In this document: piece by piece, positions 16,097 through 25,124 of the stretch
How the letters are laid out: each line of letters opens with the position of its first letter
Numbering within the stretch: position 1 is the stretch's first letter
DNA from: Novosphingobium sp.
GTDB taxonomy: Bacteria > Pseudomonadota > Alphaproteobacteria > Sphingomonadales > Sphingomonadaceae
Length of the DNA: 32,966 bases
Reading direction: 5' to 3'
Assembly (NCBI RefSeq): GCF_027486195.1
Contig: NZ_JAIXPP010000064.1
Span: 1-32,966, forward strand
Program-made: the position numbers and the translations under genes
The notes under the pieces: generated by a model
Told to the model about the DNA's origin: nothing
Database searches by the model: none
The model's input: only the letters and a program-made list of their open reading frames with translations

Positions 16097-17353
16097 ATGC
16101 GCCGTGTCGTCATCACCGGACTTGGCCTCGTCACCCCCTTGGGGGCCGATGTCGAAACCGTTTGGGCCAATCTCATTGCGGGCAAATCGGGTGCGGGGCG
16201 GATCACGCGCTTCGATACCACAGGCCAGAAGTGCCTGATCGCCTGCGAAGTGAAGCCGGCTGATCATCCTTATGGCTTCGACCCGAACAAGCGCGTCGAT
16301 TTCAAGGTGCAGCGTCAGGTCGATCCGTTCATCGTCTACGGCATCGATGCTGCGGGCCAGGCGCTCGAGGATGCCGGCCTCACCGACATGGACGATGACC
16401 TCAAGATGCGCACCGGCTGCTCGATCGGTTCGGGCATCGGCGGCCTGCCGGGCATCGAGAGCGAATCGATCGTCCTGCATGAAAAGGGCCCGGGCCGCGT
16501 GAGCCCGCACTTCGTGCATGGCCGCCTGATCAACCTCATCTCGGGCCAGGTCTCGATCAAGTATGGCCTGATGGGCCCCAACCATGCCGTCGTCACCGCC
16601 TGCTCGACAGGCGCGCACTCGATCGGCGATGCCGCCCGCATGATCCGCGACGATGACGCTGACATCATGCTCGCGGGCGGTTCGGAAAGCACGATCAACC
16701 CGCTCGGCGTCGCTGGCTTTGCCCAGGCACGCGCGCTCAACTGCAGCTTCAACGACCGTCCCGAACAGGCGAGCCGTCCCTATGACAAGGGCCGCGACGG
16801 ATTTGTGATGGGCGAGGGCGCCGGTGTCGTCGTGCTCGAGGAATACGAGCACGCCAAGGCGCGCGGCGCGAAGATCTATGCCGAAGTCGTCGGCTATGGC
16901 CTCTCGGGCGATGCCTACCACGTCACCGCGCCGCACCCCGAAGGCAAGGGCGCCGAACTCGCCATGCGCATGGCCTTGCGCAAGGCCGGGATGGAGCCGG
17001 GCGACATCGATTACGTCAACGCCCATGGCACTTCGACCATGGCCGACACGATCGAACTGGCAGCAGTCAAGCGGGTGCTGGGGCCGGATCTGTCTGGCGC
17101 TTCGATGAGCAGCACCAAGTCGGCCATCGGCCACCTGCTCGGCGGCGCTGGCGCGGTCGAGGCGATCTTCTGTGTGCTGGCGATCCGCGATCAGATCGTG
17201 CCGCCCACGCTCAATCTGGATGACCCGGATGAAGGCACCGAAGGCGTCGATCTCGTGCCCAAGGTCGCGAAGAAGCGTGTCGTGCGCGCTGCGCTCAACA
17301 ACTCGTTCGGCTTTGGCGGCACCAACGCCAGCGTGATCGTGAAGGCGATCTGA
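16097..17353 (+). CDS. fabF: Beta-ketoacyl-ACP synthase II
   Basis: A 418-residue condensing enzyme of fatty-acid elongation. The catalytic triad is visible: Cys169 in VVTACSTGAHSIG, His310 in VNAHGTST, His346 in KSAIGHLLGGAGAVE. The gatekeeper NNSFGFGGTNAS motif lies near the C-terminus. ATG 16097 was chosen because MRRVVITGLGLVTPLG is the family start and GGAG lies at 16087-16090. It follows acpP and is 26 bp upstream of mltG, with no terminator between them, so fabF-mltG and the next gene are probably one operon. Confidence 0.96.
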   Translation: MRRVVITGLGLVTPLGADVETVWANLIAGKSGAGRITRFDTTGQKCLIACEVKPADHPYGFDPNKRVDFKVQRQVDPFIVYGIDAAGQALEDAGLTDMDDDLKMRTGCSIGSGIGGLPGIESESIVLHEKGPGRVSPHFVHGRLINLISGQVSIKYGLMGPNHAVVTACSTGAHSIGDAARMIRDDDADIMLAGGSESTINPLGVAGFAQARALNCSFNDRPEQASRPYDKGRDGFVMGEGAGVVVLEEYEHAKARGAKIYAEVVGYGLSGDAYHVTAPHPEGKGAELAMRMALRKAGMEPGDIDYVNAHGTSTMADTIELAAVKRVLGPDLSGASMSSTKSAIGHLLGGAGAVEAIFCVLAIRDQIVPPTLNLDDPDEGTEGVDLVPKVAKKRVVRAALNNSFGFGGTNASVIVKAI

Positions 17354-17379
17354 GCCGGAAACGGGGGAGGCGGCGTTCG

Positions 17380-18366
17380 ATGCCAAAGGCAGCAGCAGGC
17401 CGCCTCAGGATCATCGCGCTGGCCGTGCTGCTGGTGGTGGGCGCCTTTGGCGTCCATTTCCTCTACGGCTGGTATGGCAGCGGCCCGCTGGTCAAGGACG
17501 CGACCTTCTCCGTGCCAGAGGGAGCGACGCTCGCCGGCGTGGCGGAGAAGCTGGAAGCGGAAGGCATCGTCGCTTCGGCTGATACCTTCCGTCTCCGCGC
17601 GCGCCTGCTGGGCGGTAGCGAGCCGCTCAAGGCGGGCGAGTATGCCATTCCGGCGCATGCCAGCGGCTCGGCCGTTCTGGCGATTCTCCAGGGTGTGGGC
17701 GGCGAAGTGCGCCGCATGGTCACCATTCCCGAAGGCATGCCCTCGATCATGGTGGAGGAACGCCTCGCCAAGGTCACCCTGCTGACAGGGCCGGTGCCGA
17801 CGCTTGCGGAAGGCTCGGTCCTGCCTGATACCTACGCTTTTCAGCGCGGGGAGAGCCGCACGGCGGTGGTGACCCGGATGCAGCAGGCGATGGCCCGCAC
17901 GCTGGCCAAGCTCTGGGCAGACCGCGCGCCCGATACTGTCGCGCGCAGCCCTGAAGAAGCGGTTGTTCTGGCCTCGATCGTCGAGAAGGAGACCGGCAAG
18001 CCTTCGGAACGGCGCATGGTCGCCGGGCTTTACTCCAACCGGATCCGGCAGGGGATGATGCTCCAGGCCGATCCCACGATCATCTATCCGATCACGCGCG
18101 GCAAGCCGCTGGGGCGGCGCATCCGCCAGTCGGAAATTCAGGCAGTCAATTCCTACAACACCTACACGATGATCGGCCTGCCCAAAGCGCCGATCACCAA
18201 TCCGGGCAAGGCTTCGATCGAAGCGGTGCTGCATCCGGCCAAGACCAACGCGCTGTTCATGGTCGCCGATGGCAAGGGCGGGCACGTCTTTGCCGCCACC
18301 CTGCAAGAGCACAACGCCAACGTCGCCCGCTGGTTCGCGATTCGCCGCGCGCGCGGGGAGCTCTAG
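17380..18366 (+). CDS. mltG: Endolytic murein transglycosylase MltG
   Basis: A 328-residue inner-membrane enzyme that cleaves nascent glycan strands and may end peptidoglycan chain growth. One N-terminal transmembrane helix (residues about 9-30, IIALAVLLVVGAFGVHFLYG) is followed by a LysM-like subdomain (FSVPEGATLAGVAEKLEAEGI) and the catalytic YceG domain. The catalytic Glu is Glu202 in ASIVEKETG. LQADPTIIYPI and YNTY..GLPKAPITNPG are conserved family segments. It follows fabF, a linkage seen in many proteobacteria. Confidence 0.95.
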   Translation: MPKAAAGRLRIIALAVLLVVGAFGVHFLYGWYGSGPLVKDATFSVPEGATLAGVAEKLEAEGIVASADTFRLRARLLGGSEPLKAGEYAIPAHASGSAVLAILQGVGGEVRRMVTIPEGMPSIMVEERLAKVTLLTGPVPTLAEGSVLPDTYAFQRGESRTAVVTRMQQAMARTLAKLWADRAPDTVARSPEEAVVLASIVEKETGKPSERRMVAGLYSNRIRQGMMLQADPTIIYPITRGKPLGRRIRQSEIQAVNSYNTYTMIGLPKAPITNPGKASIEAVLHPAKTNALFMVADGKGGHVFAATLQEHNANVARWFAIRRARGEL

Positions 18367-18372
18367 GCGGCC

Positions 18373-18891
18373 GTGCAGGCCCCGCTGGTGGTGACGGCCG
18401 AGCTGCCGGTCGCGCTCCAGTCCCGCGCCGATGCCCTGCGCCGCGCGCACTATCCGGCGGACCGCAACCTGGTGCCGGCGCACGTAACCCTGCTGCGCGC
18501 ATTGCCGCCCTTCGTGGAGGACGAAGCGCGGCGCCTGCTGGCCGCGTTCGCCGCCGAGCTGCCACCGCCGCCCGCGCAGATGACCGGCCTGATGGATCTC
18601 GGCACCGGCACCGCGCTTGCGATCGAAAGCCGCTCGCTGCTCGATGTCCGGGCAATGATCGCCGAGCATTTCCACGGCATGCTCACGCTGCAGGACGATG
18701 GCGTGCCGCGTCTCCACCTCACCATCCAAAACAAGGTGCTGCGGGCAGAGGCAAAGGCCCTGCAGGCCGCGCTAGCCCCCGCAGTGCAGCCGGAGCGATT
18801 TGCCTTCGCCGGGATTGCGCTGCACCGCTACCTCGGCGGACCGTGGGAGCCGGCGGGCCGCTGGCCCTTCCGTGGGCGCGTCCGGCGTTAA
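18373..18891 (+). CDS. 2H phosphoesterase-like (LigT / 2'-5' RNA ligase family) protein
   Basis: A 172-residue protein with the two HxT/S-x motifs that define the 2H phosphoesterase fold: HVTLL near residue 38 and HLTIQNK near residue 115. These form the paired catalytic histidines acting on 2',3'-cyclic or 2'-5' phosphodiester bonds. The natural RNA or nucleotide substrate is unknown. The start is GTG 18373, only 6 bp after the mltG stop, so it probably belongs to the fabF-mltG operon. Confidence 0.78.
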   Translation: MQAPLVVTAELPVALQSRADALRRAHYPADRNLVPAHVTLLRALPPFVEDEARRLLAAFAAELPPPPAQMTGLMDLGTGTALAIESRSLLDVRAMIAEHFHGMLTLQDDGVPRLHLTIQNKVLRAEAKALQAALAPAVQPERFAFAGIALHRYLGGPWEPAGRWPFRGRVRR

Positions 18892-18919
18892 GCCATGTGC
18901 CGCAAGGCCGATTCCCCTG

Positions 18920-18948
18920 TTGACCCCGCAGGCAGCCTTGCCTAATAG
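18920..18948 (+). promoter_or_regulatory. Promoter of tRNA-Met
   Basis: TTGACC (18920-18925) and TAATAG (18943-18948) are separated by exactly 17 bp and lie 52 bp before the tRNA. Four or more consensus bases in each hexamer make this one of the better promoters in the window. Confidence 0.65.
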
Positions 18949-19000
18949 GCCCGCCTGCCTTGCCGCCGGATGTGTCCGCCGCTTGGCCGGAACCCTTCGG

Positions 19001-19077
19001 GGCGGAGTAGCTCAGCCGGTTAGAGCAGCGGAATCATAATCCGCGTGTCGGGGGTTCGAGTCCCTCCTCCGCTACCA
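19001..19077 (+). tRNA. tRNA-Met (anticodon CAT), elongator type
   Basis: A 77-nt cloverleaf. The acceptor stem GGCGGAG pairs with CTCCGCT, with a G1:U72 wobble end. The D-arm is GCTCAGCCGGTTAGAGC. The anticodon stem GCGGA/TCCGC has loop ATCATAA, anticodon CAT. The T-arm is GGGGGTTCGAGTCCC, and CCA is encoded. It lacks the initiator C1xA72 mismatch and three G:C pairs in the anticodon stem, so it is not the fMet tRNA. Its sequence resembles alphaproteobacterial elongator Met. A tRNA-Ile2 with lysidine-modified CAT cannot be fully excluded. Confidence 0.93.
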
Positions 19078-19294
19078 ACCATATACGGTCATTTGGTTCC
19101 ACTTGGCGCCGTAGGCGTCCAGATCATGAGCAAGAATTCCCGGGACCCTGGCAGATCTGGACTTGTTGCCCATCCACAACGGGCCGGAGATATCCGCACG
19201 CAGCGAGGAGTCTGTAGGGGTATTCTGGGGGTGCTTTCGGGTGCTCACGGCCTTGTGAGATACCTCCAGGCCAGAAGCCCGAGGATTTGCGCAG
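19078..19294. other. Non-coding scar 3' of tRNA-Met
   Basis: I see no convincing gene on either strand. A G-rich tandem-like stretch at about 19215-19245 (GGGGTATTCTGGGGGTGCTTTCGGGTG) resembles the repeated arms often found between a tRNA 3' end and an integrase gene. No integrase, and no second copy of the tRNA 3' end, is present in the window. Confidence 0.4.
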
Positions 19295-19559
19295 TTATCG
19301 CGCTAAATCAGATGTGTGGTTCGTGCTCGCCATGCCGGCCTTGCGGCGCGGGCTCATTTGCAGATTGAGTCCGAGCGTCGCCATCACGCTGTGGAGCGTG
19401 TCGAGCTTCTTCGCCGCTGCTTTTCTTGATCGCCAAGTTCGTTTCTTGCTGCCTTTCGATCAAGCCGGCAAGCTGCTGCGAGGTCATGCGCGCACTTTGC
19501 GCGACTTCGCCGAGTTGGTTGGGCGGTCTGACTATCTGGCTGATGGGTGTTTCGCCCAA
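19295..19559 (-). pseudogene. Frameshifted HipB/XRE-like antitoxin remnant
   Basis: On the reverse strand one frame (19559 downward, TTG start) gives SQIVRPPNQLGEVAQSARMTSQQLAGLIERQ, resembling the start of HipB-type XRE antitoxins (..I-xxPxQLxxxxxxxR...SQxQLAxxIG). From 19414 to 19295 a different frame gives KKLDTLHSVMATLGLNLQMSPRRKAG, resembling the HipB end (xxLDTLxxVLxALGLxLxxxPR). A single frameshift near 19410-19430 would join them, so I read this as a decayed antitoxin. No hipA kinase is recognisable downstream. Alternative: unrelated chance frames. The two-part match in the right order is the main support. Confidence 0.42.
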
Positions 19560-19566
19560 CCAGCCG

Positions 19567-19609
19567 ATACCCTGGAGCGGATGAACCGATTTTATACCCT
19601 GGGGGGTAT
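19567..19609 (-). promoter_or_regulatory. Operator-like repeats upstream of the antitoxin remnant
   Basis: ATACCCTGG occurs at 19567-19575 and again at 19594-19602. The second copy forms an inverted repeat ATACCC-N4-GGGTAT (19594-19609). HipB operators have a comparable TATCC-N8-GGATA form. On the reverse strand a TATAAA lies beside the palindrome and could be a -10. Confidence 0.35.
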
Positions 19610-19772
19610 TGGAGGGTGCATATTCGCTGCAGGAATGAAGTGAGGTGATAGATATTGCCCTGATGAGCTAGTCAGGTGTCGACTAACTCAGGGCCTTGGC
19701 ATTGCTGGGTTACAACGGCCTCTCTTGCCAAAGAAAGTGGACATCGGTCCTTGCGGCTTCCATCGACCGTGA

Positions 19773-20066
19773 TTGGATCCGGGGTGTCTCGGCGACTGCA
19801 TCGCAGTCTTCGTCGGCGGCGGTGCAAGTCCCGCGCAATGGGTGGCCGTCGGGCAGGCGTGCCAGCGCTTTGCGCTGCAGGCGACGGCGCTCGGGTTGAA
19901 ACAGGCGTTCATCAAACAGCCGGTCGAAGTAGCCAGTCTCCGTCCCGAACTGGCGGCGCTGGTTGGCCTGCCGGGCAGGCGCACCGATATCGTGATGCGC
20001 TTTGGCTATGGTCCCGAATTGCCATGGTCACCGCGCCGACCAATCGCAGCCGTTATCGCGACGTGA
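19773..20066 (+). pseudogene. C-terminal fragment of a nitroreductase-family protein
   Basis: The frame encodes DCIAVFVGGGASPAQWVAVG, then QACQRFALQATALGLKQAFI, NQP-like KQPVEVASLRPELAALVGLPG, and DIVMRFGYGPELPWSPRRP. This is the C-terminal third of Acg-like FMN nitroreductases, where the last segment is the conserved (R)xGYGPxxPxSxRRP. The FMN-binding N-terminal two thirds are missing, and a stop codon (19770-19772) sits just upstream in frame. It is most likely a truncated relic. The nearest possible start, TTG 19773, has no ribosome-binding site. Confidence 0.5.
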
Positions 20067-20070
20067 TGGG

Positions 20071-20214
20071 ATGACTCCGGGCTCCCAGCTTCGAGCCATA
20101 ACGCTGCTTCATACTGCCATCTGGGCGTTCTTGGTGGCCATGATTGGCGCGATCTGGGTGTTTGCAGCAAACGCCTCAATTGCGGTGATCGGGGATTTGC
20201 CGACGACAGCCTGA
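20071..20214 (+). CDS. Short membrane ORF, possibly a truncated gene
   Basis: A 47-residue reading frame from ATG 20071, 4 bp after the nitroreductase relic. LRAITLLHTAIWAFLVAMIGAIWVFAANA forms one hydrophobic helix, and a short tail without further hydrophobic segments follows. It resembles the first helix of small multi-helix membrane proteins, so it may be a broken remnant. A GATGGG precedes the ATG closely. Function unknown. Confidence 0.35.
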   Translation: MTPGSQLRAITLLHTAIWAFLVAMIGAIWVFAANASIAVIGDLPTTA

Positions 20215-20243
20215 AAACGAACAGGTTTGTAGCCGTTGTCCCG

Positions 20244-21463
20244 TCATTCGTAGCGAAGGGCGTCGATCGGATTGAGCCCGGCGGCACGGCGCGCCGGAAA
20301 ATAACCGAAGACCATGCCGATCGCCGCCGCGATCAGGAACGCGATGACGTTGATGCGCGGCACGAACAACCACGGCACCTGCATCAGTGGGGCAATGATC
20401 AGTACCATCACCTGGGCGAAGACGATGCCGATCACACCGCCAAGGCATGACAATACGATCGCCTCGACCAGAAACTGGGTCAGGACTTCATTCGCCACCG
20501 CGCCGATGGCCAGCCTGACGCCGATTTCGCGGGTGCGTTCAGTCACCGACACCAGCATGATGTTCATGATGCCGATGCCGCCGACCACCAGGCTGATCGC
20601 CGCGACGGACGTGACGATGCCGGTCAGCAAGGTGGTCGTTGCGGTCAGCGTCGCGCTGATCTGCGCGGTATCGAAGATGTTGAAATCGTCCTGCTTGTCG
20701 CCGGTAATCTGGCGCCGCTGGCGCAGCAATCCCGTGATCGCGGTTTGCACCGTGGGGCTGTCGTAAGCCTCGTCCACTCCGACCAGCATCACCCGGATGT
20801 CGAGATTTCCGGTCAGCCGGCGCTGAACAGTCTTGATCGGCATGATCACGGTATCGTCCTGGTCTCCGCCGAAACCGGCCTGTCCGCGGGTGGAAAGCAG
20901 GCCAATGACCAGGCAGGAAATCCCGTTCAGGCGGATCCTCTGGCCGAGCGGCGCGTCTGGCGCCCCGCCATTTGTGAAGAGGTTTTTGCGCACGGTATTG
21001 CCTATGATGCAGACGGCCTTGCCTGCCAGCTCCTCGTCGGGTTCGAAGCTGCGCCCTGCGATCAGGGGCCAGGGCTGGATCAGGAAGAAGTCTGCGGTGG
21101 TGCCATTGACCGAGGTGGTCCAGTTGGACCCTTCGTAGACAGCGGTGACGGCACTGCTCGCCTGCGGCGCAACGGCGGTGATCCCGGCAATCTGATCGCG
21201 GATCGCGGCAACGTCCTGCGCGTCGAAATCGGCGGGTTGCGGCCCGCCGCCGCCCCGTCCGAACCCCTGTCCCGGGCGAACGAGGAGGATGTTGTTGCCC
21301 AGGCTCGCGATCTGCTGCTGCACGGCCAGCGTGGTTGCCTCGCCCAGGGTTACCATGGTGATCACGGCGGCCACGCCGATGATGATGCCCAGCGTGGTCA
21401 GGAACGAACGCATCAGGTGCCTGCGGATCGAGCGGATGGCGAGAATGAAGGTCGTGAACAGCA

Positions 21464-21464
<1 letters not shown>
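20244..21464 (-). CDS. MacB-type ABC transporter permease
   Basis: A 406-residue permease with the MacB/LolC topology. The first transmembrane helix is [25 protein letters not shown], the large periplasmic MacB_PCD domain occupies residues about 45-260, and the FtsX domain follows with three helices near 285, 330 and 370 ([32 protein letters not shown] is the conserved FtsX segment). In E. coli MacB this is fused to the ATPase, but here the ATPase is the separate gene just upstream (1-bp overlap, TGATG). Such transporters drive export of antibiotics, siderophores or lipopeptides from the periplasm. It is the last gene of the exporter operon. Confidence 0.93.
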
Positions 21465-22164
<700 letters not shown>

Positions 22165-22165
<1 letters not shown>

Positions 22166-23505
22166 CAGCCAGCGCCGCTCGCCAATTGCCCGGTGATGAC
22201 CTGCATGCCGGGCCGCAGTGCACCGCCGATCACTTCGGTCGAGGTGCCATCGCTGGCGCCGGTCTGGATGTCGACGGCTTTGGGCACGCCCTTGTCGAGC
22301 ACATAGACGGTCTGCCGCGCACCGCGGCCCTTTTGCGCGGTCTTGTCAGCTTGGCCGCCGCGGATCCCGCGCATGGTCAACGTGCTGGTGATGCCACTTC
22401 TGCCGGTCGCGCCTGCGGCGGCTGGCGTATAGCGCAAGGCGGCATTGGGAACGAGCAGCACGCCCAGCCGTGCCTTGGTTATGATCGTGGCCGTTGCGGT
22501 CATGCCGGGGCGCAGCCGCAAAGTGGCGTTGCCCACCGTGAGGTTCGCATTGTACGAGACGACCTGCGAATTGGTCGTCGCTGCCGCGGCCGAGGCCGAG
22601 GTGGCGGTCAGGTTCGAGCCGAGATCGACGCGCGAGACGGTGGCCGGAAAGCGTTCGCCAGGGAAGGCATCGACGGTGAATGTCGCCTGCTGCCCCTCAG
22701 CCACTTCGCCGACATCGGCTTCATCGACGGCAACCGGCAGTTTCATCTGGGCCAGATCCTGCGCGATCACGAACAGCGTGGGCGTGTTGAAGGACGCGGC
22801 CACCGTCTGCCCCGGTTCGATCTGCCGGGTCAGCACCACGCCCTTTACCGGCGAACGGATCACGGTCTTGGTCAGGTTGGTGGTGGCCGAAGACACCACG
22901 GCGCGTGCTGCCCCTACATTTGCGACCGCAGATTCCAGCGTGGCCTTGGCGCGGCTGTATTCGGCGCGTGCGGTGGCCAGATCGGTATCCGATGGCACTT
23001 TGCCGCCCGACAGGCGGAACACCATCTCCAGCCGCGACAACTGCGCCCGGACCTGCGCCAAGGTGGCCTGCGCCAGCGCGACGGCGCCCTGGCTGGCGCG
23101 CAACTGCGCGGCGCTCTGGTTCACCGTATCGGCAAACCTAGAGGGATCGATCAGCGCCAGCTGCTGGCCGGCAACGACCGGGTTGTTGACATCGACCATG
23201 ACTTTGGTGACCAGACCGGACAGTTCCGAGCCGACAAGGATCTGGTTTACCGGCGCCAATCGCCCGGTAGCCGATACCGTGACTTGCAGCGCCCCGCGAT
23301 GGATTGGCTGGCTCACGTACTGGTTGGCCGGTACAGCGGTGTAGTAGCGTGCCAGCAGCGCGATTACGACGACCGCGATCAGCCCCAGGACCAGCCATTT
23401 GGCCTGGCGCCGCCACCAGGGCACCGGCTTGACGCCCAGAAAGGCATCGGTTGTTTCCGCTTCGGTCGCAGGCACGGCCGCATCGGGTTTGGTGGGTTCA
23501 GCCAT
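22165..23505 (-). CDS. MacA-type periplasmic adaptor (HlyD/RND MFP family)
   Basis: A 446-residue membrane fusion protein. A cytoplasmic N-terminal stretch is followed by one transmembrane helix (WLVLGLIAVVVIALLARYY, about 35-55). Next come a split biotinyl-lipoyl motif (QPIHRGALQVTVSATGRLAPVNQILVGSELSGLV and VIRSPVKGVVLTRQIEPGQTV), an alpha-hairpin between them, and a beta-barrel domain. It bridges the ABC permease to the outer-membrane channel. ATG 23505 was chosen because the conserved region starts soon after. It overlaps the outer-membrane gene by 8 bp and the ATPase by 1 bp. Confidence 0.93.
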
Positions 23506-24922
23506 TGTCAGTCCTGTCCGGGATGGCGTCTCGGTTGGTCCAGCCACCGCCGAGCGCCGCATAGAGCTGCACCAGCGCCGCCGCCCGGTCGTGGCGCGCT
23601 TGCGCCACCCCGTTGCGCGAGGTGATCAGCAGGTTCTCGGTGATCAGCAGCGCGGCATAATCGATCAGCCCGCTGCGATATTGCTGCCGCGCCAGCGCGG
23701 CCGAGGATGTCGCGGAAGTTTCTGCTAGGTCGAACTCGACTTGGCGCCGGTTCGCCGCCTGCAGCGCGACCACGGCATTCTCGATATCTTCGAGCGCGAC
23801 CAGCACCGACAGCTTGTAGCGGGCGAAGGCACCGTCGGTTGCCGCGCGCTGCGAGCGCACCTGGCTGCGCAGCCGCCCGCCGTCGAAGATAGTCTGGGCG
23901 ATCCCGCCAAAGGCTTGGCCGGTGATGAGATCGAACGGGCTGGACAGCGTGGCCGAACCGGTGCCGATGCTTCCGCCGAGGACAAGCGCGGGATAGAGCG
24001 CAGCCTCTGCCACGCCGATGCGCGCCGTGGCGGCAGCCAGCGCCCGTTCGGCGGAGCGTACGTCGGGCCGCTGCCTGAGTACATCGGCAGGGATTCCCAC
24101 GGCGAGACCGGCGGGGCCGATGGGGATCTGCTGCGGCTGTGCCAGTTCGGCGCGCAAGGCCCCGGGACCCTCGCCGAGCAGCACACCCAGCGCGCCGATC
24201 GTCTGGCTGAGGGTGCTTTCAATTTGCGGAATTGTTGCCGTCGTCTGGGCCAGCTGGGTCCGCGCCAGATCGACATCGAACTGGCTGATCAGCCCCGCCT
24301 GCCGACGCCAATCGGCGATCTGCAGATTGTCGGTCTGGTTGGTCCGGGCTTTCTGCGCATTGGCGAGATTGGCCTGCAGCAGGCGGACTTGCAGATAAGT
24401 GCTGGCGATGGTCGACTGCACGGTCAGCGCCACCGCGGCATAGTCGAACCGGCTTGCCTCGTTATCGGCGCGCGCCGCTTCGATCGCGCGCGACCGGCCG
24501 CCAAACAGATCGACCTGATAGGCCGCGTCGGCGGCGCTCGAAAGGCTGTCGCCCGAAAGGCTGGCCCCCGCGGGCGCGGCAATCGCCTGTGTGCGGGTAT
24601 AACCGCCCGATGCGGAAATCGTCGGCACGGCCGCACTGTGCACCTGCGTCAAAGCCTCGCGCACCTGGCGCAGCCGCGCGAGGGCCTGCGCGATATCGAG
24701 GTTGGTGGCCAGACCGGCTTCTTCCAGCCGGGTCAGGTCCGGGTCGCCGAACTGGTTCCACCAGCGAGCTGTGGCGCTTTGCGCTGAAGGGTCATGCGGC
24801 ACCGAATAAGTGGGCGGAACCGCAAGCACCGCCAGCGCAGGGGGATGGTAGTTTGGCCCTACCACACAAGCGGACAGTGCCAGAACGCCGGGCGTGACCA
24901 TCAGCCGGAGCCCCAGCCTCAT
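23498..24922 (-). CDS. NodT-family outer membrane efflux lipoprotein (TolC-like)
   Basis: A 474-residue outer-membrane channel. The start at ATG 24922 gives a lipoprotein signal peptide (MRLGLRLMVTPGVLALSAC, lipobox LSAC with the modified Cys near residue 19), followed by VVGPNYHPP, the classic NodT/OprM start. Two TolC repeats follow, with WWNQFGDPDLTRLEEAGLATNLDIAQALARL and LRQRPDVRSAERALAAATARIGVAEAALYPAL as conserved segments. The long open frame upstream of 24922 has no conserved features. It is the first gene of the four-gene exporter operon. Confidence 0.93.
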   Translation of the reverse strand: MRLGLRLMVTPGVLALSACVVGPNYHPPALAVLAVPPTYSVPHDPSAQSATARWWNQFGDPDLTRLEEAGLATNLDIAQALARLRQVREALTQVHSAAVPTISASGGYTRTQAIAAPAGASLSGDSLSSAADAAYQVDLFGGRSRAIEAARADNEASRFDYAAVALTVQSTIASTYLQVRLLQANLANAQKARTNQTDNLQIADWRRQAGLISQFDVDLARTQLAQTTATIPQIESTLSQTIGALGVLLGEGPGALRAELAQPQQIPIGPAGLAVGIPADVLRQRPDVRSAERALAAATARIGVAEAALYPALVLGGSIGTGSATLSSPFDLITGQAFGGIAQTIFDGGRLRSQVRSQRAATDGAFARYKLSVLVALEDIENAVVALQAANRRQVEFDLAETSATSSAALARQQYRSGLIDYAALLITENLLITSRNGVAQARHDRAAALVQLYAALGGGWTNRDAIPDRTDNG

Positions 24923-25065
24923 GCCGGCCCGCGCATGACAGCGGCTGTGAGCGAAACACTGCGCATGATGTCTTCCCATTGGAATGAGCGTGCAGCGGCA
25001 TCGCCTTGGGCTGCCAGGAGTCGGCGCGATCACGCTGCCGAAGCAATGGGGCAGGGGGGGTAAGG

Positions 25066-25081
25066 GTTCACCTCTGTGAAC
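25066..25081. promoter_or_regulatory. Palindromic operator candidate upstream of the exporter operon
   Basis: Perfect inverted repeat GTTCAC-CTCT-GTGAAC, about 145 bp upstream of the outer-membrane lipoprotein start and in the only long gap (24923-25124) between the AI-2E-family gene and the exporter. The size and symmetry suit a dimeric repressor such as a TetR or GntR type. No such regulator gene is present in the window. Confidence 0.45.
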
Positions 25082-25124
25082 GTGAGGTATGTGGCAGCAC
25101 CTTTCCGCGCGACACTGTCGGAAT

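Noticed and set aside
19215..19245. G-rich imperfect repeats as an attachment site or short CRISPR-like array
   Set aside because: Only two or three imperfect units, with no regular spacers and no integrase. It is recorded as part of the scar rather than as a defined site.
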